Shown here in pieces: positions 7,918 through 15,863 of a stretch of 64,000 nt of DNA (within the stretch, counting starts at the first letter, position 1; every line of letters starts with the position of its first letter). Under the pieces are notes generated by a model. It had not been told where the DNA came from and searched no databases. It worked only from the letters and a program-made list of their open reading frames with translations. Both the position numbers and the translations under genes were made by a program. Source of the stretch: Micromonospora zingiberis (lineage in GTDB: Bacteria > Actinomycetota > Actinomycetes > Mycobacteriales > Micromonosporaceae); NCBI RefSeq assembly GCF_004331455.1, contig NZ_SJJR01000010.1, forward strand, positions 186,001 to 250,000. Direction: 5' to 3'.

Positions 7918-8014
7918 CCTTTGCTCTGCTTCAACCCACGCATCGCTGAGCCGGCCAAACCATTGCGTGGAGTGAACCGGCCAAACCATTGCGTGGAGTG
8001 AAGCAGAGCAAAGG
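7918..8014. repeat. Inverted repeat enclosing a tandem 26-bp duplication
   Basis: Arms CCTTTGCTCTGCTTCA (7918-7933) and its exact complement (7999-8014) enclose two perfect adjacent copies of a 26-bp sequence (7951-7976 and 7977-8002) that begins ccggccaaacc and ends ggagtgaa. The second copy runs into the right arm. A fold-back structure is likely in RNA. Confidence 0.85.
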
Positions 8015-8131
8015 GCCCACCACCCCTACTCGGGGCCGCCCTGGGCTGCCTGATTGGCACGGTATTCAGGGGGCAGGGCCCACCCACACCCGGCGGAACC
8101 CGGTGGCGGCTGCGCTATGCGGCCCTGGGCT

Positions 8132-8229
8132 CTGTGTCGAAGTCCCGGGCCGGCCTGCGGCGGCTCGCGCGACGCCTGGCTGGACACCGCTTGGACTCCG
8201 CCTCGGCTCGACCGAGGACTTCGACACAG
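8132..8229. repeat. 98-bp inverted repeat element
   Basis: Perfect 13-bp arms (ctgtgtcgaagtc at 8132-8144 and its complement at 8217-8229), flanked by ggcc/ctg-rich sequence that extends the match imperfectly. It ends 15 bases beyond the pectate lyase stop codon, so it could terminate that transcript. It has no open frame and no transposase. Confidence 0.7.
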
Positions 8230-8244
8230 GCCCTGTTCGTACGG

Positions 8245-9678
8245 TCAGACCGAGATCCGGCCGGCGCCCGCGCCGCCCGTCACGATCGACTTGACGCTGC
8301 TCGCGCTGTCCAGGGTGTACGAGTACGGGATGCCGGCCACGCTGCCACCGGTCTGCCCGCTGCCCGAGTTGACGAAGTGGTTGTTGCGGGCCACCAGGCC
8401 ACCCGGCCCGGAGCTGCCCTCACCCCGGTGGAACGGGTCCGGGGTGTTCTCGAAGTAGTTCCCCTCGACCAGCACTCCGGCGTTCATCGTGGACGCCACG
8501 CCGTAGCCGCGCACGTTGCTGTAGAAGTTGTTGTACACGTGCACCGGGTTGCCGAAGCGGACCCGCGGGTTGCGCTGGTTGCTGCCGTCGAACCAGTTGT
8601 GGTGGTAGCTGACCCGCAACCGGCCGACGTCCTGGCTGGCGTTGTCGTCGCTGTGCCCGAGCAGCATCGTCTTGTCGTGGCTGAAGACCCGGTTCCACGA
8701 CACGGTGATGAAGTCGGAGCCACGCTTGATGTCGACCGCGCCGTCGTACCCGGCGCTGAAGGTGTTGTGGTCGACCCAGACGTTGGTGGCCGACTGCTCG
8801 ATGTTGATCGCGTCGTCGCCCCAGTTCCGGAAGGTCAGATTCCGGATGATCACGTTGCGGTCACCGTTGATGGTGAAGCCGCAGCCGGCGATGGTCGCGC
8901 CGGAGTTGCCGAGGATGGTCTTGTTGGACCGGACCCGCAGCATCCCCGAGCAGTTGATGGTGCCGGAGACCCGGATCACCGCCGCGCTGGTGGAGTTCAG
9001 CGCGCTGGTCAGCGCCGAGGCGCTGGTGACCGTGGTGGTGCCGGCGTTGCCGCCGCCGGTGGTGCCGCCGTTCTGGGTGGCCCAGCCGACCAGCCCGGTC
9101 TGCGTGGGCGGGTTGGGCGGGGGAGTGGTGCCGCCGCCCAGCCTGATCAGCTGCCACCGCTGGTTGGTGCCGTCGACGTTGGCGTACTGCGAGACGATGC
9201 CGCCGTCGGCGGTGGAGAACTGCCAGACCTCCAGGGCCTTGTTGCTGTGCCGGTTGATGAACCGGACGTCGCCGTTGGCGGAGTCCGCGAGCCGCCAGTG
9301 CTGCTTGGTGTCGCTGCTCGCGGTGACCTGGGTGACCTGCACCCCGTCGTTCGAGTTCGGAATCGTGACGACCTTGCCGGAGTGCCGGTTGCGCAGCTGG
9401 TAGTAGCCGTTACCCACGTCGACGAACTGGAACTGCTGGTTGTTGCCGTCGCCTCGGGTGAACTGCCGGATCTCACCGCCGTCGGCGGTGGACCAGTTCC
9501 ACAGGTCCATCGCCTTGCCGCTGTTGCGGTTCACGAAGACGTACTGGGCGCTGGTGTCGACGGTCGCCGCCGATGCGGGGGCCACCGTCACGGCGACCAA
9601 CGCCGCCGGTAGTGCTACCGCCGTCGCGGCCAGTGCCGCCAGTCGCCGTGTCAGGCGACGCTTGACGATTGCAAGCAC
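8245..9678 (-). CDS. Secreted pectate lyase (PL1) with N-terminal ricin-type lectin (CBM13)
   Basis: A 477-aa exported enzyme that would cleave polygalacturonate by beta-elimination. Order: Sec signal peptide (twin basic start, hydrophobic core, cleavage near VAPASA-ATV), a ricin B-type lectin of about 125 residues with repeated NRxSGKAMDxWxxS/Q-W units, a Gly/Thr/Pro linker, then a PL1 beta-helix. The last contains DGAVDIKRGSDFITVSWN (calcium site) and NQRNPRVRFG (catalytic Arg). I chose the GTG start because AGGAG lies 7 bases upstream; an ATG 15 bases earlier overlaps that Shine-Dalgarno. A LacI-type palindrome about 290 bases upstream suggests sugar-responsive control. Confidence 0.9.
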   Translation of the reverse strand: MLAIVKRRLTRRLAALAATAVALPAALVAVTVAPASAATVDTSAQYVFVNRNSGKAMDLWNWSTADGGEIRQFTRGDGNNQQFQFVDVGNGYYQLRNRHSGKVVTIPNSNDGVQVTQVTASSDTKQHWRLADSANGDVRFINRHSNKALEVWQFSTADGGIVSQYANVDGTNQRWQLIRLGGGTTPPPNPPTQTGLVGWATQNGGTTGGGNAGTTTVTSASALTSALNSTSAAVIRVSGTINCSGMLRVRSNKTILGNSGATIAGCGFTINGDRNVIIRNLTFRNWGDDAINIEQSATNVWVDHNTFSAGYDGAVDIKRGSDFITVSWNRVFSHDKTMLLGHSDDNASQDVGRLRVSYHHNWFDGSNQRNPRVRFGNPVHVYNNFYSNVRGYGVASTMNAGVLVEGNYFENTPDPFHRGEGSSGPGGLVARNNHFVNSGSGQTGGSVAGIPYSYTLDSASSVKSIVTGGAGAGRISV

Positions 9679-9969
9679 GGTCAATCTCCTCATCCTCTGG
9701 GTACGCGGAACGGGTCGGACGACGCGTCGGCCGTCGCGGACCGGCTGCCGGCACCGGCCCGGAGGTGTCCGCGACGCGGGCGGCCACGGCGACATGGATG
9801 GTGGTGATATGCCGCGGCGTACGCCTGGATGCGTCATCACGTGCGGTCGGCAGGAGTGCGCCTCGGCATCGGAGGCTGCCGTGCCCAGTGGCAGCGATGC
9901 GGTGGCGGTGCGCGCAGGTGCGCCCTGCCGTCGGATGAACTGGTCGGAGCGGCTCCCACGCCTGCCAAG

Positions 9970-9983
9970 GGCAAGCGCTTTCC
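9970..9983. promoter_or_regulatory. LacI-family-like operator
   Basis: GGCAAGCGCTTTCC is a near-perfect palindrome around AAGCGCTT. The central CG pair and flanks resemble operators of LacI/GalR repressors that control glycan-degrading genes in actinomycetes. The nearest leftward gene is the pectate lyase. No repressor gene lies in the window. Confidence 0.5.
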
Positions 9984-10059
9984 TCAGATAATCACAGATC
10001 GGCGTCGATGTAAATGTCGCACGTTAACATCGCCGTGACCAGCGGCGGGAGGAACGGAA

Positions 10060-10091
10060 AAGCCCTCGGTTCCGGTGGGAACCGAGGGCTT
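10060..10091 (-). terminator. Rho-independent terminator of the DUF349 gene
   Basis: A perfect 14-bp stem (AAGCCCTCGGTTCC and its complement) with a 4-base loop. On the minus strand it is followed by TTTT. It lies 13 bases past the stop codon of the DUF349 gene. Confidence 0.85.
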
Positions 10092-10103
10092 CCGGGGTTC
10101 AGC

Positions 10104-11312
10104 TCAGCCGGCCTGCTCCGCGAGCTGGAGGAACTGACGCTTCGAGGCGAGCGCCTGCTCGGCCTCCTTGACCCGCCGGGCGTCGCCCGCGGCCTGCGCC
10201 CGGGCCAGCCGCTCCTCGGCCTCGGCGACCTGGGCCCGCATCTGCGCCAACAGCGGGTTGTCCTCCCGGCTGGTCCGCCGCCACGCCGAGTCCATCACCT
10301 CGCGGACCTTGTCATCGATGGCGCGCAGCCGGCGTTCCAACCCGGCGGCCGCCTCGCGCGGGACCCGGCCCGCCTCGTGCCACTGCGCCTGGATGTCCCG
10401 CAGCTTGGCCTGGGCACCCTTCGGGTCGCCCTCGACGTCCAGCGCCTCCGCCTCGACCAGCAGCGCCTGCTTGCGTTCCAGGTTGGCGCGCTGCTCGTTG
10501 TCCCGCGCGGAGAAGACCTCGCTGCGTCGGGTGAAGAAGGCGTCCTGCGCGGCGCGGAACCTCTCCCACAGCTTCTGCTCGGCCTCCTTCGAGGCACGCG
10601 GTGCGGCCTTCCACTGGTTCATCAGGTTCTTCAGCTGGTTGGCCGTCGAAACCCAGTCGGTGGAGTCCTTGATCTTCTCGGCCTCGGCGACCAGCTCCTC
10701 CTTGACCGTCTGCGCCTGCTTGCGCTGCGAGTCGAGCGAGGCGAAGTGCGCACCCCGACGGCGGGTGAAGCCGTCCCGGGCGGCGGCGAACCGCTTCCAC
10801 AGCTCACCGTCGGTCTTCTTGTCGACCCCCCGGATGGTCTTCCACTCGTCGAGGATCTCCTTGAGCCGATCGCCCGCGGTCTTCCAACCGGTCGACTCGG
10901 CGGCCAGCTTCTCCGCCTCCTCCACGAGGGCGGTCTTGCGGGCCAACGCCTCGCTGCGGGCCGCCTCCTTCGCGGCCTTGGCCTCGCCGGCCTTCTCCTC
11001 GGCCACCGTGGCGAGCTTGTCCAGCCGGGCAGCCAGGGCGTCGATGTCACCGACCACGTGCGCCTCGGCCAGCGAGGCACGAATCCGCCGGACGGTGGCC
11101 AGGGAATGGTTGGCGTCCGCCGCGCCCGAGGTGAGCCGTGCCTCAGTCAGATTCACCTCGGTCACCAGGTCGGCGAAGCGGCGTGCGAAGTGTGCCAGCC
11201 CCTCCTCCGGTGCTCCCGCCTGCCAGGATCCGACCACCCGCTCGCCTTCGGCGGTCTTGACGTAAACGGTGCCGTCCGCGTCCACCCGTCCGAAGGCAGT
11301 CCAGTCGCTCAT
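10104..11312 (-). CDS. DUF349 repeat protein
   Basis: A 402-aa, highly charged, almost entirely helical protein starting MSDWTAFGRVDADGTVYV. After an N-terminal segment of about 80 residues it carries several successive DUF349 units, each with the pattern LxxEWKxxxxxxKxxDxxLWxRFxxARDxFxxRR (for example WKTIRGVDKKTDGELWKRFAAARD and WKAAPRASKEAEQKLWERF). Coiled-coil character is strong throughout. The biochemical role of DUF349 is not settled. The start was chosen because residues upstream of it are low-complexity and GAGGA precedes it by about 9 bases. Confidence 0.85.
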   Translation of the reverse strand: MSDWTAFGRVDADGTVYVKTAEGERVVGSWQAGAPEEGLAHFARRFADLVTEVNLTEARLTSGAADANHSLATVRRIRASLAEAHVVGDIDALAARLDKLATVAEEKAGEAKAAKEAARSEALARKTALVEEAEKLAAESTGWKTAGDRLKEILDEWKTIRGVDKKTDGELWKRFAAARDGFTRRRGAHFASLDSQRKQAQTVKEELVAEAEKIKDSTDWVSTANQLKNLMNQWKAAPRASKEAEQKLWERFRAAQDAFFTRRSEVFSARDNEQRANLERKQALLVEAEALDVEGDPKGAQAKLRDIQAQWHEAGRVPREAAAGLERRLRAIDDKVREVMDSAWRRTSREDNPLLAQMRAQVAEAEERLARAQAAGDARRVKEAEQALASKRQFLQLAEQAG

Positions 11313-11627
11313 GTGCCCATCCTCGTTCTCCCGGTGCCCTGGGAGAACTCTCCCGGGCCCCGCCACGGCGCAGCCAAGTTTCTCCGGGCATTGTCACAGG
11401 TCCGCCCCGGTCCGCGTCGAGCGCCTATCGCCGACCGTGACCATACGGTGTCCTAGCCCCTCGCCGGCATCATCCGGACGGCGTGCCGTTGGCTGCCGTC
11501 GGTGTGGCGGCGAGCCACCCGCTGGCGTCCGGCCAAGCCGCGGCGACGCGGGTGCGGTGGCTGCTCAGCGGCCCCGCCGGCGACCTCGGGTGCACAGCCG
11601 GCGCCGCCCGACCGTTACGGTTGCCGG
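11313..11627. other. Divergent intergenic region, no gene
   Basis: Separates the DUF349 gene from the miaA operon. The inverted repeat GGGAGA-AC-TCTCCC (11341-11354) sits near the DUF349 start and could form a leader hairpin. The segment 11440-11470 (accatacggtgtcctag) is the likeliest rightward promoter area, but no clear -35/-10 pair is visible. No frame looks coding. Confidence 0.5.
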
Positions 11628-12359
11628 GTGCCACTGGTCGCCGCCGCCGTCTGCCCGCACCCACCACTGCTGGTTCCCGAGGTCGCGGGTGCCGCCGCCA
11701 TGGAACTGGACGACCTCCGCCGGGCCTGCGACGTGGCGGTCGCCCGTCTGCTCGACTCGGGTGCCGCCGAGGTGCTGGTCGTCGGAGCCGGCCCGCAGAC
11801 GCGCCGCTACGACCCGCCCTTCCACGGCTCACTGGCGCCGTACGGGTTGCCCGTCGAAGTGGCCATCGGCGCGCTCCGCCCCGACAGTCGGCCCGAACTG
11901 CCGCTGAGCCTGACCATCGGCACCTGGCTGCTGGGGCGCGTCCGGCCGGGCGCGGCACACCCCGTACCGCCGGTGTCGGGCATGTACGCCCTGGCCCGGG
12001 AGACCGACCCGGCGGCGGCCGTGGCGTTCGGTGCCGACGGTGCCGACGACCGGGACTGGGCGCTGCTGGTGCTGGGCGACGGGTCGGCCTGTCGAGGTGA
12101 GCGGGCGCCCGGCTACACCGACCCGCGCGCCGAGGCGTACGACAGCGGGGTTGCCCGGGCCCTGGCCGACGTGGACCTGGACGCCCTGCTCGGCCTGGAC
12201 GCGGATCTCTCCGCGCAGTTGCAGGTAGCCGGGCGGGCGCCGTGGCAGGCGCTGGCCGGCGCGGTGCGCGCCGCTGGCGGCGACTGGCGGGGCGAGCTGA
12301 GCTATCACGCCGCGCCCTACGGGGTGGCCTACTTCGTGGCCAGCTGGGAGCGGGCGTGA
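11628..12359 (+). CDS. Class III extradiol dioxygenase-like protein (Rv2728c type)
   Basis: A 243-aa protein starting VPLVAAAVCPHPPLLVPEVAG. The CPHPPLL motif and the later LVVGAGPQTRRYD and LLVLGDGSA strands match the LigB-type extradiol dioxygenase fold. Members in this position usually lack demonstrated ring-cleavage activity. It is the first gene of a tight operon and overlaps miaA by GTGA. Mycobacteria keep an alanine-rich gene of this type in the same place (Rv2728c, recall). The substrate is unknown. GTG is the only start that places the conserved CPHPP motif at the N-terminus. Confidence 0.75.
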   Translation: MPLVAAAVCPHPPLLVPEVAGAAAMELDDLRRACDVAVARLLDSGAAEVLVVGAGPQTRRYDPPFHGSLAPYGLPVEVAIGALRPDSRPELPLSLTIGTWLLGRVRPGAAHPVPPVSGMYALARETDPAAAVAFGADGADDRDWALLVLGDGSACRGERAPGYTDPRAEAYDSGVARALADVDLDALLGLDADLSAQLQVAGRAPWQALAGAVRAAGGDWRGELSYHAAPYGVAYFVASWERA

Positions 12360-13273
12360 CCGCCCCGGGCACGGTGGTCGCCGTGGTCGGGCCGACGGCG
12401 GCGGGCAAGTCGGCGCTGAGCATCGCCCTGGCGCACGCCCTCGACGGCGAGGTGGTCAACGCCGACTCGATGCAGCTCTACCGGGGGATGGACATCGGCA
12501 CCGCCAAACTCACCGTCGCCGAACGGGAGGGCGTGCCGCACCACCTGCTCGACATCTGGGCGGTCAGCGAGCCGGCCAGCGTGGCGGAATATCAGGCGCT
12601 GGCACGGGCGGCGGTCGACGACATCCTCGCCCGGGGGCGGGTGCCGTTGCTGGTCGGCGGGTCCGGGCTGTACGTGCGGGCGGTGCTGGAGCAGTTCGAG
12701 TTCCCCGGCACCGACCCGCTGGTGCGCTCGCGGTTGGAGAGCGAACTCGCCACGGTCGGGCCGGCACCGCTGTACGCGCGGCTGCGCGAGGCGGACCCGG
12801 TCGCGGCGGCCGGCATCCTGCCCGGCAACGGTCGGCGGATCGTGCGGGCCCTGGAGGTGATCGAGCTGACCGGCGCCCCGTTCACCGCGGCGCTGCCCGA
12901 GCCGACGCCGTATTACCCCGCCGTGCAGATCGGAGTCGACCTGGACACCGCCCAGCTCGACGAGCGGATCGCCGTACGGGTGGACCGGATGTGGGCCGAC
13001 GGGCTGGTCGCCGAGACCCGGCAGCTGGTGGGACATGGCCTGCCCGAGGGGCGCACCGCCAGCCGGGCGCTCGGCTACCAGCAGGTACTGCGCCTGCTGG
13101 CCGGAGAGTTGACCGAGGCGGAGGCGCGCGACGAGACCATCCGGGCGACCCGCCGGTTCGTCCGCCGGCAGCGTTCCTGGTTCCGGCGTGACCCCCGGGT
13201 GCACTGGCTGGACTCGGCCGAACCCGGGCTGGTCGAGGCGGCCCTGCGGATCCTCGGTGACGCTGCGCGATGA
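12356..13273 (+). CDS. miaA: tRNA dimethylallyltransferase
   Basis: A 305-aa cytoplasmic enzyme that transfers a dimethylallyl group to N6 of A37 in tRNAs reading UNN codons, the first step towards ms2i6A. The P-loop GPTAAGKS is at residues 12-19, followed by NADSMQLYRGMDIGTAK (tRNA and substrate contacts), LVGGSGLYVRAV, and RRFVRRQRSWFRRD near the C-terminus. Length is normal. The GTG start overlaps the previous stop (GTGA). dapF follows after 7 bases, as in other actinobacteria. Confidence 0.95.
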   Translation: MTAPGTVVAVVGPTAAGKSALSIALAHALDGEVVNADSMQLYRGMDIGTAKLTVAEREGVPHHLLDIWAVSEPASVAEYQALARAAVDDILARGRVPLLVGGSGLYVRAVLEQFEFPGTDPLVRSRLESELATVGPAPLYARLREADPVAAAGILPGNGRRIVRALEVIELTGAPFTAALPEPTPYYPAVQIGVDLDTAQLDERIAVRVDRMWADGLVAETRQLVGHGLPEGRTASRALGYQQVLRLLAGELTEAEARDETIRATRRFVRRQRSWFRRDPRVHWLDSAEPGLVEAALRILGDAAR

Positions 13274-13280
13274 TGGGGGC

Positions 13281-14120
13281 GTGAAGTTCACCAAGGGCCA
13301 CGGCACCGGCAACGACTTTGTGATCCTGCCCGACCCGGACGGCGCGCTCGACCTGACACCCGAGCTGGTGGCCGCGATCTGCGACCGGCGGCGGGGCCTC
13401 GGCGGGGACGGCGTGCTCCGCGTGGTCCACGCCGCCAAGCATCCCGACGGCGCCGCCCTGGCCGGCGAAGCCGAGTGGTTCATGGACTACTGGAACTCCG
13501 ACGGCTCCTTTGCCGAGATGTGCGGCAACGGCGCGCGGGTCTTCGTCCGCTACCTGCTGGAAACCGGGCTGGCCACGCCGGTCGCCGACGCCCTGCCGGT
13601 GGCCACCCGGGCCGGCCTCGTACGCGCCCGCCTCGACGGGCCGGACATCGCCGTCGAGATGCGCCGACCCCGGCTGTACGCGGCCTCGACGGCCGCCCTG
13701 GGCGGGTTGACCCTGCCGGGCACCGCGGTCGACGTCGGCAACCCCCATCTGGTCTGTCCGCTCCCGGCCGGGCTGGAACTGGCCGGACTGGACCTGACCC
13801 GGGCCCCCGGCTTCGACCCGGCGCTTTTCCCGGCCGGGGTGAACGTCGAGTTCACCGCCCCCGGTGAACCGCTCGACGACGTCGACGGGCACGTCCTGAT
13901 GCGGGTCTACGAACGAGGTTCCGCCGAGACGTTGTCCTGCGGCACCGGCGCCTGCGCGGTAGCCGCCGTCGCCCTGCGCGAGAGCACCCGGGAGGTCGGC
14001 ACGATTGCCGTCGACGTCCCCGGCGGCCGCCTCACCGTGACCGTGACCGACGACTCCTGCTGGCTCTCCGGCCCCGCCCTCCTCGTCGCCACCGGCACCC
14101 TCACCCTCCCCACCCCCTAG
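13281..14120 (+). CDS. dapF: Diaminopimelate epimerase
   Basis: A 279-aa enzyme converting LL- to meso-diaminopimelate for lysine and peptidoglycan synthesis. The two catalytic cysteines are visible at Cys81 (MCGNGARVFVRYL) and Cys220 (SCGTGACAVAAVAL), and the N-terminal FTKGHGTGNDF is characteristic. The GTG start follows miaA by 7 bases in the same operon. Length and both half-domains are intact. Confidence 0.95.
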   Translation: MKFTKGHGTGNDFVILPDPDGALDLTPELVAAICDRRRGLGGDGVLRVVHAAKHPDGAALAGEAEWFMDYWNSDGSFAEMCGNGARVFVRYLLETGLATPVADALPVATRAGLVRARLDGPDIAVEMRRPRLYAASTAALGGLTLPGTAVDVGNPHLVCPLPAGLELAGLDLTRAPGFDPALFPAGVNVEFTAPGEPLDDVDGHVLMRVYERGSAETLSCGTGACAVAAVALRESTREVGTIAVDVPGGRLTVTVTDDSCWLSGPALLVATGTLTLPTP

Positions 14121-14130
14121 GTTCTGTCTC

Positions 14131-14184
14131 GCGGATCTTGGTACGAAACGACCCCCCTGGAGGCCGTTCCGCACCAAGATCCGC
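14131..14184. repeat. Palindromic intergenic element, family A (copy 1)
   Basis: Perfect 12-bp arms GCGGATCTTGGT / ACCAAGATCCGC with a partly paired interior beginning acgaaacg. It sits between the convergent dapF and malic enzyme genes, as expected of a bidirectional terminator. The same GATCTTGGTACGAAAC sequence recurs at 24023. Confidence 0.85.
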
Positions 14185-14215
14185 GCATACGACCGGGAGG
14201 CCGGGGGTGTGGGGG

Positions 14216-15688
14216 TTAGGGGGTGGCGGAGGCGGTGGCGGCGATTTCGGGGAGGTCGGCGGGGCCGGGGTCGGTGACGGGTGGGGGCGTGGCCGCAGGG
14301 TTCTGGGCGGCGGCGCGGACGGCGGCGGCGACCGCCGGGGCCACCCGGGAGTCGAAGACGCTCGGCACGATGACCGTCGGGTTGATCTTCTCCTCGCCGA
14401 CCACGTCGGCGATGGCCCGGGCGGCGGCGAGCGCCATCTCCTCGGTGAACTCCTCGGCGTGCGCGTCGAGCATGCCCCGGAAGACGCCGGGGAAGGCGAG
14501 CACGTTGTTGATCTGGTTCGGCTGGTCGGAGCGGCCGGTGGCCACCACGGCGGCGTGCTTGCGTGCCTCCCGGGGGTCGACCTCCGGGTCCGGGTTGGCC
14601 AGGGCGAAGACGATCGCGTCCTTCGCCATCCGGGCGATGTCGTCACCGGTGAGCAGGTTCGGTGCGCTCACCCCGATGAAGACGTCGGCGCCTTCCAGCG
14701 CCCCCGGCAGGTCGCCCGAGTAGCCGTCCCGGTTGGTGTGCTCGGCCAGCCACTGCCAGGCCGGGTTGAGGTCGGGCTGGCCGCGGCGCAGGGCACCCTG
14801 GCGGTCGTACGCGATGATGTCGCCGACGCCCTGGCGCAGCAGCAGCTTCATGATCGCGGTGCCGGCCGCGCCGGCGCCCGAGACGACCACCCGTACGTCC
14901 GAGAGCTGCTTGCCGACCACCCGCAGCGCGTTGGTCAGCGCGGCCAGCACGCAGATCGCGGTGCCGTGCTGATCGTCGTGGAAGACCGGGATGTCCAGCG
15001 CCGCGCGCAGCCGCGCCTCGATCTCGAAGCAGCGCGGCGCGGCGATGTCCTCCAGGTTGATCCCGCCGTACGCGGGCGCGATCGCCTTCACGATCGCGAC
15101 GATCTCGTCGGTGTCCTGGGTGTCGAGGACCACCGGCCAGGCGTCCACCCCGCCGAAGCGCTTGAACAGTGCCGCCTTGCCCTCCATCACCGGCAGCGAC
15201 GCGGCCGGGCCGAGGTTGCCCAGCCCCAGCACCGCCGAGCCGTCACTGACCACGGCCACGGTGTTGCGCTTGATGGTCAGCCGGCGGGCGTCGGCCGGGT
15301 TGTCGGCGATCGCCTGGCAGACCCGGGCCACCCCCGGGGTGTACGCGCGGGACAGCTCGTCACGGGTCCGCAGCGTGACCTTCGGGCTCACTTCGATCTT
15401 GCCGCCGAGGTGCAGCAGGAAGGTGCGGTCGGACACCTTGCGGACGTCCACGCCGTCGAGCGCACGCAGCGCGTCGACCACCTGCTCGGCATGGCCGGCG
15501 TCGGCGGTGTCGCAGGTCAGGTCCACGATCACGTGGTTCGGGTCGGAGTCGACCACGTCCAGTGCGGTGACGATCGCCCCGGCTTCACCCACCGACGTGG
15601 TGAGGCGGCCGATCGAGGAGGCATCGGCGGGCACGGCGATCCGGATCGTGATCGAGAATCCGGCACTGGGCAGTCGGGTGGTGGCCAC
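14216..15688 (-). CDS. NAD(P)-dependent malic enzyme with N-terminal ACT domain
   Basis: A 490-aa enzyme for oxidative decarboxylation of malate to pyruvate. Residues about 10-85 form an ACT regulatory domain (SITIRIAVPADASSIGRLTTSV), followed by the malic domain (RAYTPGVARVCQAI with the catalytic Tyr, EDIAAPRCFEIE and FHDDQHGTA metal ligands) and a Rossmann domain (VVVSGAGAAGTAI). The C-terminal 35 residues are Pro/Ala-rich. GGAGGGAC precedes the GTG start. Amino-acid control through the ACT domain is probable but the ligand is unknown. Confidence 0.92.
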   Translation of the reverse strand: MATTRLPSAGFSITIRIAVPADASSIGRLTTSVGEAGAIVTALDVVDSDPNHVIVDLTCDTADAGHAEQVVDALRALDGVDVRKVSDRTFLLHLGGKIEVSPKVTLRTRDELSRAYTPGVARVCQAIADNPADARRLTIKRNTVAVVSDGSAVLGLGNLGPAASLPVMEGKAALFKRFGGVDAWPVVLDTQDTDEIVAIVKAIAPAYGGINLEDIAAPRCFEIEARLRAALDIPVFHDDQHGTAICVLAALTNALRVVGKQLSDVRVVVSGAGAAGTAIMKLLLRQGVGDIIAYDRQGALRRGQPDLNPAWQWLAEHTNRDGYSGDLPGALEGADVFIGVSAPNLLTGDDIARMAKDAIVFALANPDPEVDPREARKHAAVVATGRSDQPNQINNVLAFPGVFRGMLDAHAEEFTEEMALAAARAIADVVGEEKINPTVIVPSVFDSRVAPAVAAAVRAAAQNPAATPPPVTDPGPADLPEIAATASATP

Positions 15689-15810
15689 GCGGGTCCCTCC
15701 GTCGGCGCTGAACGGCTAGTTCGCATTTCTACTCGCTCCGCCCGGACGCCCAGCAGCCACCCCCGTTTTTGCCTCTTTGTGCGCAGGGCATATAGCGGGT
15801 GCGACGTGCG

Positions 15811-15840
15811 TTGACACATGACAGGATTGCTCGGTACATG
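15811..15840 (+). promoter_or_regulatory. Candidate sigma70-type promoter of hflX
   Basis: TTGACA (15811-15816) and TACATG (15835-15840) with an 18-base spacer. The pair lies 24 bases before the TTG start of hflX, between divergent genes. Confidence 0.5.
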
Positions 15841-15863
15841 CACAGATCGGACAGGAGAGACGC

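Larger units (their letters stand above)
7846..8244. other. Intergenic region with two inverted-repeat elements, no gene
   Basis: Lies between the XRE gene and the convergent pectate lyase gene. It contains the 16-bp-arm inverted repeat at 7918-8014 with a tandem 26-bp duplication inside, and the 13-bp-arm inverted repeat at 8132-8229. No frame in it looks coding. Both elements may act as bidirectional terminators or be remnants of small mobile repeats. Confidence 0.6.
9679..10103. other. Intergenic region upstream of pectate lyase, no gene
   Basis: Holds the leader of the pectate lyase gene, a LacI-type palindrome at 9970-9983, an AT-richer segment (about 9980-10031) including an imperfect GATGT...ACATC inverted repeat at 10007-10031, and the terminator of the DUF349 gene. 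The AT-rich patch is the best candidate for the pectate lyase promoter, giving a long leader. No coding frame is convincing. Confidence 0.6.

Noticed and set aside
7846..8244. Insertion sequence
   Set aside because: Two inverted repeats are present but no transposase frame or flanking target duplication could be identified.
8134..9612. A 492-codon plus-strand frame over the pectate lyase
   Set aside because: Val/Asp/Gly-rich shadow translation with no recognisable domain; the minus strand has signal peptide, lectin and PL1 motifs.
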